From: a virus
Virus record (IMG/VR): IMGVR_UViG_3300020179_000080
Location: 1 to 37,476 of that record
Length of the DNA stretch: 37,476 nt
Direction: 5' to 3' (one strand)
The notes under the pieces are model-generated. The model saw only the letters and a list, made by a program, of their open reading frames with translations, had not been told where the DNA came from and ran no database searches. Below are positions 32,785 through 37,476 of the stretch, piece by piece (positions within the stretch are counted from its first letter, which is position 1; each line of letters starts with the position of its first letter). A program made the position numbers and the translations under genes.

Positions 32785-33195
32785 CTAGGTGGATTGGGTG
32801 GTGATGTTTAGGCCAGAGCCGCCGCTGTTAGCCACGGCCGCCGTACTGCGCCCGATACGCAGTCCGCCTTTGCCCTTGCTGCCGGTTAAGCCGCGGGCAT
32901 TGGCGCCCACAACTGGCGCTTGCGCTGTTTTTTCGGGTGGCGGCGTTCCAATTAACGTCGCCATGCGCATAGCCGCAGCGTTTGTGTTTTCGGCGTTTTG
33001 CCGTGCCTGGGCAGATAGTTTCTGCTGCACGCCTTCTTGCTCACGCAATGCAGCAGTCAACTGCTGCTGCATTTGCTGAGTGCCGCTATTGATTGTTTGA
33101 TCAATGGCAGCTTTCTGCAGCTGGAACTCGTTGTTGTAGGCGCTGTAATCCGGCATGGTGATCTTTGCCGGGCTGCCGCCTCCTCCAGAGCACAT
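32785..33195 (-). CDS. gp7.3-like small virion protein, copy A
   Basis: Protein of 136 residues: MCSGGGGSPAK start, Gln-rich coiled coil (LQKAAIDQTINSGTQQMQQQLTAALREQEGVQQKL), a GSKGKGG linker, and the end LRIGRSTAAVANSGGSGLNI plus a few residues. Together the three copies share an MC-x-GG start, a central coiled coil and an LR(M/I)...G(L/A)NI end, so they look like diverged duplicates. Its start overlaps the preceding stop by one base. Confidence 0.68.
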   Translation of the reverse strand: MCSGGGGSPAKITMPDYSAYNNEFQLQKAAIDQTINSGTQQMQQQLTAALREQEGVQQKLSAQARQNAENTNAAAMRMATLIGTPPPEKTAQAPVVGANARGLTGSKGKGGLRIGRSTAAVANSGGSGLNITTQST

Positions 33196-33386
33196 CAGGG
33201 CACCTCCACGTCAAACGCGCTTTGCTGCTGGTCATCCAGCCGCTTCTTAAGCCAACGCACCACGGAGACCTGGCCAGCGCGAAACCAAACCTCTTTTTCC
33301 GTCAAATCCATGGACGGCGCCTGGTCGGGAAACTGCTCGGCTAACAGGCCGATCACTTTCGCATCAATGGCGGGGACGTAGCCCAC
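33195..33386 (-). CDS. Small conserved podovirus protein
   Basis: Protein of 63 residues from a GTG start (33386): MGYVPAIDAKVIGLLAEQFP, then DLTEKEVWFRAGQVSVVRWLKKRL. I recognise this E.W.RAGQ..VV..L arrangement as a small protein that often precedes the virion genes of T7-like marine phages; its function is unknown. Promoter motif copy 8 ends one base before the GTG, so its message may be leaderless. Confidence 0.75.
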   Translation of the reverse strand: MGYVPAIDAKVIGLLAEQFPDQAPSMDLTEKEVWFRAGQVSVVRWLKKRLDDQQQSAFDVEVP

Positions 33387-33387
33387 T

Positions 33388-33401
33388 CTGCGGGGTCGTA
33401 G
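33388..33401 (-). promoter_or_regulatory. Candidate phage promoter motif, copy 8 (CTACGACCCCGCAG on - strand)
   Basis: Dyad motif ending one base before the GTG start at 33386. It would drive the structural operon (gp7.3-like, portal, scaffold, capsid) up to the terminator at 28253-28280. Confidence 0.6.
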
Positions 33402-33439
33402 ACGTAGTAAGCGTACCCATAAAGGCGCAAAAGGCCCAG

Positions 33440-34033
33440 CTATGGCCGACGCCGAAGAATGGTAATTAGCTTTTTGCTATACAGCGGGTCCGTGGCATAG
33501 CCCTCTGACTGCAGCAACCGGGCACATTCCTCTGCAGAAGTTGCTCGGTTGACCCCGCGAAACCCTTTGTAGTCCTTGTACCAGCGATCACAGAGGTAGC
33601 GGACAGCATGGCCAAGGCTGGTGAAGTCCATGAAAGACGCTGTGATCTGCACAGCTTTGCCGTCATACACCTCTTGCGTCTTTTTCGGCGTTCCTGGCCC
33701 CTTAAGTCCAAACATGTTCCAGCGACCAGACGGATGAGCCCCGTAATTGCTCTCCAAAGCCCACTGAGCAGCGACCACCTGCGGGAAACGGGCCCCGTAG
33801 GCCGCGGCAGCCGCCTTAACCCCCTCCCAGCTATTTGGATACTCATGCTCGGCTAGCTGCTTAGCGGTAAATAGCTGCAACCACTCAGCCGATTGGTGCA
33901 AAAGCGCTGGATCCGTGGCCTTGATGTGCTCATACAGCAGGTTGATAGCCTCCTGCTGGTGGTTTTCGCCTCTAAACCACCGCCAGCAATCCCGCCATTT
34001 TTGTGGCGTGATTAAACCATCGTGAATTGTCAT
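33440..34033 (-). CDS. Glucosaminidase-type endolysin
   Basis: Protein of 197 residues. Residues about 75-190 match the GH73/FlgJ-type glucosaminidase fold: FPQVVAAQWALESNYGAHPSGRWNMFGLKG, with the catalytic glutamate in LESNYG; TASFMDFTSLGHAVRYLCDRWYKDYKGF; and GYATDPLYSKKLITIL. It would cut the glycan strands of peptidoglycan. The N-terminal 60 residues share a GE..QQ....LLY....PALL...AEW pattern with the C39-like lysin at 7954-8664. It is divergent from TerS, with promoter motif copy 9 between them. Confidence 0.85.
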   Translation of the reverse strand: MTIHDGLITPQKWRDCWRWFRGENHQQEAINLLYEHIKATDPALLHQSAEWLQLFTAKQLAEHEYPNSWEGVKAAAAAYGARFPQVVAAQWALESNYGAHPSGRWNMFGLKGPGTPKKTQEVYDGKAVQITASFMDFTSLGHAVRYLCDRWYKDYKGFRGVNRATSAEECARLLQSEGYATDPLYSKKLITILRRRP

Positions 34034-34047
34034 AGTGGATTACAGCT

Positions 34048-34061
34048 CTACACCCTTGTAA
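34048..34061 (+). promoter_or_regulatory. Candidate phage promoter motif, copy 9, in a divergent gap (CTACACCCTTGTAA)
   Basis: Dyad motif in the 30-base gap between the glucosaminidase (-) and TerS (+). It ends 2 bases before the TerS ATG and, read on the - strand as TTACAAGGGTGTAG, is 14 bases before the glucosaminidase ATG. The symmetry may allow use in both directions. Confidence 0.55.
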
Positions 34062-34063
34062 CC

Positions 34064-34303
34064 ATGCCAGACCTGCAGCAGCAACTTGCCGAAATGCACG
34101 AGGAGGTCGTTGCGCAAGTACTGGAAGACCTCAGGAACGGCGACCGCAAGGCCCGCGCTGAGGCCATGCAGCTCCTCAAGCAAAACAACGTCACCTCCGT
34201 CGCTCAGGAGGGCAGCACCTTGCGGAAGCTAGCCGGCAAGCTGGACTTCTCCAGCATGGAAGACAAGGTGGTGCCTCTTAATCGCCAACGCGAAGCCGGT
34301 TGA
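34064..34303 (+). CDS. Probable small terminase subunit (T7 gp18-like), on the opposite strand to TerL
   Basis: Protein of 79 residues from ATG 34064: MPDLQQQLAEMHEEVVAQVL, a basic middle (RNGDRKARAEAMQLLKQNNVTSV), then LRKLAGKLDFSSMEDKVVPL. Length and helical layout fit gp18-type small terminases, and the KDNNVTSVxxEGSxLxxL element is one I associate with cyanophage TerS. It lies next to TerL but is transcribed towards it; their 3' ends overlap by 26 bases. TerS would recognise the concatemer and recruit TerL. Confidence 0.7.
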   Translation: MPDLQQQLAEMHEEVVAQVLEDLRNGDRKARAEAMQLLKQNNVTSVAQEGSTLRKLAGKLDFSSMEDKVVPLNRQREAG

Positions 34304-36041
34304 CACCCCCGTGCGAACGATTGGCGGCTTTTGGTCGCCAACCCAGGGCCAGCGCATCAATGGCAGCACCGCTTTCATCCAGCCAGGCGTCATAGGCCTC
34401 CTGCTGCAGCTGATCAGCCCGGGCTTGGGCAGCCCGCTGCTGGTCCTGGGCAGCGGACTCAACAAAGAACCCGCAGGCAATCGCCAGTGCATCCAAGCGG
34501 TCGTCATGACTTAGGCAGCCCTTCTCTGCTGTCAGCCGGCTGGCCTGGACAAACAATGAACGGCTGTAGCCGGTCTCGGGGTCTTCATCGAGCAAGCGGT
34601 AGTCCTGCTTGATGACACGGGTGGTGACCACTAGCCGGTGCTGCTGAATCAATGGCCCCAACGTGTCGCACAACCGCTGCTCCTTGCGTTGGTTATGACG
34701 CACCTCCTCAATGGTCACCGGATGCTCCCGCATCAAGTGCGGCTTAAGCAATGCAGTGAACATGCCATCACCCATGTTTGATTCCGCCACGACGTAGTTC
34801 ACGTCCCACTTTTTGGCGACGTTTGACAGGTGTTGCAGCACCTCATCGGCGTAACCCAGCGTGCTGCCGCCGGACTCCAGCAGAAACAAGTTGCCATTTA
34901 GCTCTGCCACCACTGCCCAGGCCAATTCATCAGCGCCGCGGCCAGCGGGGTCAATCGCCAAAACGCACCGCCACTGCTCACTACGGGACATCCAGCCGTT
35001 TTGAAAGATCGGGCGGTGGTAGAAGCGGTCTGACCCCATCCCTACGCAGACCAGTTCCTGCAGGCGCATGTCGGGCTGGTTCGACCACACGACTGTCTCC
35101 GGCAGAGCCGTGCCGTCGATGTCCATCACGATCAGGTCCCCCAGGCGGATGGGGAACTTGTCCAGCGTTGCCAGACGGGTGTTGAGCATGAACTGCAACT
35201 CAAAGCTGGCCTTGGTCATGGCCGCTTTGCGCTGCAACAAGTCCTCGTGCGCAAATCGCTCAGGGTCAGTCGGCTCGCCAATCAAAGACGGGTCCGCCAG
35301 CACCTCCTGCTCCAGCACCGGATCAAGGTTGCCCTCGTAGCTGTCCAACTCCTTGGGGTACAGCGCAGGCCAGTACCGGGCTGAATAGCTGCGCTCCCGG
35401 ACTAACCGCAGGTAGATCGAGGTCTCGGTGTGGGGTGTGCCGAGATAAAGGATCTTCCGCGCTAACGGCTGCCCTTCATCTGGCTTGATGATCGACTGGA
35501 TCTCCTCAACTGCATGGGCCACACGCTCTTGCTTGAGCTGTGTGATCACATTGGCCAACGTCTCCACGTCATCCAAGATCGCGCACGTACAACGCTGACC
35601 AGTGGTTTGCCCCATGATTCCCATCGACCGCACTGACGGGGACTGCTCCACCATCGTTGGGCCCACATCAAACGCCACGCTGGAGAAACGGTTGGTGGGC
35701 CCTGGCATCAAGCACTGCAGGATGTCCACCTCACCAATGCAGCGCAGCATGAAAGACGAGAAATCCGTCGCCTTCACTGCTGTGGCTGACACCACCAAGA
35801 TTTTTTCGCTGGGGTCAACCCGTAGACGCCACAACGCATAAAACGACGCCAGGATCGACTTACCTAACCCCCGGAACGCCACCGTCAACGACCGCTCCGG
35901 GCCGTTTTGCATCCAGTCGCAAACCCTTACCTGCTGACGGGTAGGGCTATCAGCTAGCCCTAACTCCCGCAGCAGATAACAAGTGAAGTTCGGAAAGCTG
36001 TCCCGCAGAACATCCGGTAACGGCTCCCACAGCTCCTTCAC
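34278..36041 (-). CDS. Terminase large subunit (T7 gp19-like)
   Basis: Packaging ATPase and nuclease of 587 residues (T7 gp19 is 586). Walker A AFRGLGKS is at 55-62 and Walker B ILDDVE at 155-160, with the coupling region GTPHTETSIY after it. The C-terminal nuclease domain shows LAIDPAGRGADELAWAVV and VVAESNMGDGMF, and ends with CLSHDDRLDALAIACGF, a typical T7 TerL ending. The start is GTG 36041 in a GTGA overlap with the preceding gene. Confidence 0.97.
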   Translation of the reverse strand: MKELWEPLPDVLRDSFPNFTCYLLRELGLADSPTRQQVRVCDWMQNGPERSLTVAFRGLGKSILASFYALWRLRVDPSEKILVVSATAVKATDFSSFMLRCIGEVDILQCLMPGPTNRFSSVAFDVGPTMVEQSPSVRSMGIMGQTTGQRCTCAILDDVETLANVITQLKQERVAHAVEEIQSIIKPDEGQPLARKILYLGTPHTETSIYLRLVRERSYSARYWPALYPKELDSYEGNLDPVLEQEVLADPSLIGEPTDPERFAHEDLLQRKAAMTKASFELQFMLNTRLATLDKFPIRLGDLIVMDIDGTALPETVVWSNQPDMRLQELVCVGMGSDRFYHRPIFQNGWMSRSEQWRCVLAIDPAGRGADELAWAVVAELNGNLFLLESGGSTLGYADEVLQHLSNVAKKWDVNYVVAESNMGDGMFTALLKPHLMREHPVTIEEVRHNQRKEQRLCDTLGPLIQQHRLVVTTRVIKQDYRLLDEDPETGYSRSLFVQASRLTAEKGCLSHDDRLDALAIACGFFVESAAQDQQRAAQARADQLQQEAYDAWLDESGAAIDALALGWRPKAANRSHGGVNRLRVGD

Positions 36042-36211
36042 TTCTTCTTCTTAGCTTCCACTTCAACAGCAGCAGCAGGCTCCTCAGCCTTCTCCACCAC
36101 ACCTTCGACGTAATACCCCGCAGGGACTACGCCATCCAGCGTCTCCTCCTCCACCACGCAGGCACCAACCAGACCTAAATCCAGTCGTTGGTTATTGGTC
36201 AGATAAGGCAT
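36038..36211 (-). CDS. Small acidic hypothetical protein preceding TerL
   Basis: Protein of 57 residues from ATG 36211, supported by GGAGAGG about 6 bases upstream. It begins MPYLTNNQRLDLGLVGACVV, then an acidic Glu/Val-rich part, and ends in KKKK. It overlaps the TerL GTG as GTGA, so it is coupled to TerL. It fits the small proteins of unknown function seen next to terminase genes in podoviruses; no function assigned. Confidence 0.7.
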   Translation of the reverse strand: MPYLTNNQRLDLGLVGACVVEEETLDGVVPAGYYVEGVVEKAEEPAAAVEVEAKKKK

Positions 36212-36344
36212 CACACCTCTCCAGTAACCAACGCAGTCTGCCGACAAGGGGACCATCCAGCCAGAGACCTGGCTGATCAGTCCCCCGCTCCAACTCAGTC
36301 GACCACGACCAAGCGACCAACCTACAAGTCGGAGCCAGCTCATC

Positions 36345-36755
36345 CTAAGCCTCGTCTCCACTTAACCCACCAGGAACCCTCAGCAACTTCGCTCGCTCAC
36401 TTGGCCTTAACGCCTCACCCATCACCTCAATCGCTGCACGCTGCGCTTCCACCTGGCTTGGATGCAACACCCGGTACAGCCGTTTCCTGGACCCCCCTCC
36501 CCAACTGCTGGTCAAACCAAGACAACTGATCAGCCCGTTATCCAGCAGCAAATCCACAGCCCTCAATACCGTCGCCTTCCCTAACCCACACACCTCCGCC
36601 AACGCCTTGTGGCTCATCTCTGTCGTCCCCCCGCACTCCCCCCGCTGGTCATGCCATGCCGCCTCCCACAACACCCCATACACCAACCCACACTCCTTCC
36701 CAAGCTCACAGGCCTCCCGCATTAACGGGCAGGCACCATCCAACCGAACAGCCAT
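36345..36755 (-). CDS. Winged-helix DNA-binding protein, possible repressor or replication regulator
   Basis: Protein of 136 residues from ATG 36755. A helix-turn-helix is clear at about residues 45-85: MSHKALAEVCGLGKATVLRAVDLLLDNGLISCLG, followed by a basic wing (SSWGGGSRKRLYRVLHP). This layout occurs in phage and plasmid regulators and replication initiators. Upstream lie two 33-bp direct repeats flanking promoter motif copy 10; repeat 1 abuts the start codon, so autoregulation is plausible. It is the only candidate regulator of lysogeny in the window; no CI-like protein is seen. Confidence 0.7.
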   Translation of the reverse strand: MAVRLDGACPLMREACELGKECGLVYGVLWEAAWHDQRGECGGTTEMSHKALAEVCGLGKATVLRAVDLLLDNGLISCLGLTSSWGGGSRKRLYRVLHPSQVEAQRAAIEVMGEALRPSERAKLLRVPGGLSGDEA

Positions 36756-36788
36756 CAAGGGTTCTGTGCAGAACACAGATAAAGAAGG
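36756..36788. promoter_or_regulatory. Direct repeat / operator candidate 1, with internal dyad GTTCT-N4-AGAAC
   Basis: This 33-base element begins right after the winged-helix ATG and matches 36837-36869 at 29 of 33 positions. The internal dyad is at 36761-36774. Differences between the copies fall mainly in the dyad's 4-base loop, the pattern expected of a protein-binding site. Confidence 0.65.
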
Positions 36789-36791
36789 ACG

Positions 36792-36805
36792 CTACACCCC
36801 CGTAG
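36792..36805 (+). promoter_or_regulatory. Candidate phage promoter motif, copy 10 (CTACACCCCCGTAG)
   Basis: A complete CTAC-N6-GTAG copy between the two 33-base direct repeats. On the + strand it reads like copy 2 and would transcribe into the non-coding right end and, if circular, into int. On the - strand it would transcribe the winged-helix gene. Direction cannot be settled from sequence. Confidence 0.6.
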
Positions 36806-36836
36806 TCCAATCCCGGCAGTTACCCCGATAAACCCC

Positions 36837-36869
36837 CAAGGGTTCTATCTAGAACACAGATATAGAAGG
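36837..36869. promoter_or_regulatory. Direct repeat / operator candidate 2, with internal dyad GTTCT-N4-AGAAC
   Basis: Second 33-base copy, 81 bases from the first in the same orientation, with its dyad at 36842-36855. Promoter motif copy 10 lies between the copies. Confidence 0.65.
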
Positions 36870-37353
36870 GGGCCATCCGAGCCGCTATCCGTACCCCCGC
36901 CACTACCGGAAATTACGCGCTCATATCCGGCTATCGCCAGGAAATAAACGCTGGCCAAATGCCGAAAATGAGTCGCGCGATAAGCGGGGCTATTCCAGCG
37001 CACGGAACGGCGACTCCCCCCATACCCCCCTGCTTGCGCTCTCTACGGGCCGCCTGCAACGCTGCCGCAACTGCTCACCTGCCGGCCCGGGTGCCTGCCT
37101 GTGTCTGCCCACATCGCCGATGTGCGCGAGCGGGTGCTGGCGCCTGCTGGCGGGGTTGCTGAAGGTCGCTGGCGGTGGCCGGGTCACGCCCGGACATGCC
37201 CACCAACGCACGCGCCCCAAGTTACCGGCGAGGGGCTGGCGGATGGCAGGCAGGTGGCTGGCGATGGCCAGCAGGTGGCGGGGTATGGCGTGGGGTAATG
37301 CGGGCAGGTTGCGGGGGTGTGTCGGCGGCGGCCAGCAACACCCTGCTCCTTTT
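36870..37353. other. Non-coding right-end region with iterated GCTGGCG motifs; candidate origin or control region
   Basis: About 480 bases with no convincing gene; short frames are all GC-driven. The left part holds a near-palindrome, CCGGAAAT ... ATATCCGG, around 36905-36935. The top strand changes from C-rich (about 37010-37110) to strongly G-rich (37130-37320). In the G-rich part four GCTGGCG copies occur at 37146, 37168, 37235 and 37257. The last forms a perfect inverted repeat, GCTGGC-GATG-GCCAGC (37257-37272). Iterons, a dyad and a base-composition switch in a gene-free gap suggest an origin or regulatory RNA; unproven. Confidence 0.4.
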
Positions 37354-37476
37354 ATGAAGATTTATTACAAGTTGCCACCTGATCATCTCCAGGGCCGGAG
37401 AGATCCGCAAGACTGCAGACGTTGCCGGAGCTGCGTCAGCAGCACCACGACCACCGGCAGCACCTCGACACATGCC
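37354..37476 (+). CDS. int: Probable N-terminal part of the integrase, continuing across the contig ends
   Basis: From ATG 37354 there are 41 codons without a stop up to the last base. Because the window length is divisible by three, this frame joins exactly the integrase frame at base 1. The joined product would begin MKIYYKLPPDH, contain a cysteine cluster (CRRCRSC), then a Thr/Ser stretch, then the recognisable RRLPSGGW strand. No Shine-Dalgarno sequence is visible before the ATG, and a GC-rich stretch this long can be open by chance, so this is only moderately supported. It is the simplest explanation of an integrase lacking its first residues. Confidence 0.5.
   Translation, partial: MKIYYKLPPDHLQGRRDPQDCRRCRSCVSSTTTTGSTSTHA

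Noticed and set aside
33425-33455. Possible - strand terminator after the glucosaminidase gene (GGCC...GGCC then TTTT)
   Set aside because: Stem only about 4 bp and partly coding; too weak to list.
36756-36869. LexA/SOS box in the GTTCT-N4-AGAAC dyads
   Set aside because: The dyad is inverted relative to the GAAC-N4-GTTC type box and unlike the cyanobacterial LexA consensus I know; an own-regulator site is more likely.
36959-37473. Several GC-rich frames on both strands at the right end
   Set aside because: Low-complexity Gly/Ala/Pro/Arg translations, no ribosome sites, mutually overlapping, no family resemblance; best explained by high GC.
1-37476. Cyanophage auxiliary metabolic genes (psbA, hli, talC, nrd, thioredoxin), tRNAs, CI-like repressor
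   Set aside because: Looked for and not seen in any frame; absence noted rather than annotated.

Overview
The window is an essentially complete genome of a T7-like (Autographiviridae-type) temperate-looking podovirus. It most likely comes from a GC-rich picocyanobacterium such as a freshwater or brackish Synechococcus/Cyanobium. This rests on a single-subunit RNA polymerase, a gp4-type primase-helicase, a gp6-type exonuclease, a T7-order capsid/tail/internal-virion block, and several small proteins of kinds I associate with cyanophages. The host is an inference: no host gene, tRNA or photosynthesis gene is visible.

Layout. 1-1032: tyrosine integrase whose frame is open at the left edge. A 41-codon open frame starting with ATG at 37354 runs off the right edge in the same frame, so the contig is probably circular and cut inside int. 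1033-1226: cluster of TTGCAA-type repeats (candidate attP/arm sites) and a promoter motif. 1181-7937 (+ strand): RNA polymerase, ssDNA-binding protein, RusA-like resolvase, zinc-ribbon protein, primase-helicase, four small unknown genes, FEN-type exonuclease. 7954-8664 (+): C39-like peptidase lysin. 8669-9376 (-): three small genes, including a holin-like membrane protein. 9498-9703 (+): two tiny basic proteins, then a strong terminator. 9730-36755 (almost all -): the late module. Read right to left it holds a winged-helix regulator, TerL (with TerS flipped to the + strand), a glucosaminidase, three tandem gp7.3-like proteins, portal, scaffold, capsid, tail tubes A and B, gp13/14/15-like proteins, two giant gp16-position proteins, tail fiber, accessory fiber genes and a holin-like gene. 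36756-37353: non-coding, with two 33-bp direct repeats, a promoter motif and GCTGGCG-type iterated motifs in a G-rich tract.

How it works together. Ten copies of a dyad motif CTAC-N6-GTAG sit upstream of genes in both arms. They resemble, from memory, the Syn5 cyanophage RNA-polymerase promoter and are probably where the phage polymerase starts. Early (+) and late (-) arms converge near 9.7 kb. Two observations stand out. First, no DNA polymerase gene is present although primase-helicase, SSB, resolvase and exonuclease are; the slot between primase-helicase and exonuclease holds four small unknown genes. Second, there is a candidate lysogeny/replication control region: integrase, repeat-rich attP candidate, and a winged-helix gene whose upstream direct repeats flank a phage-promoter motif.
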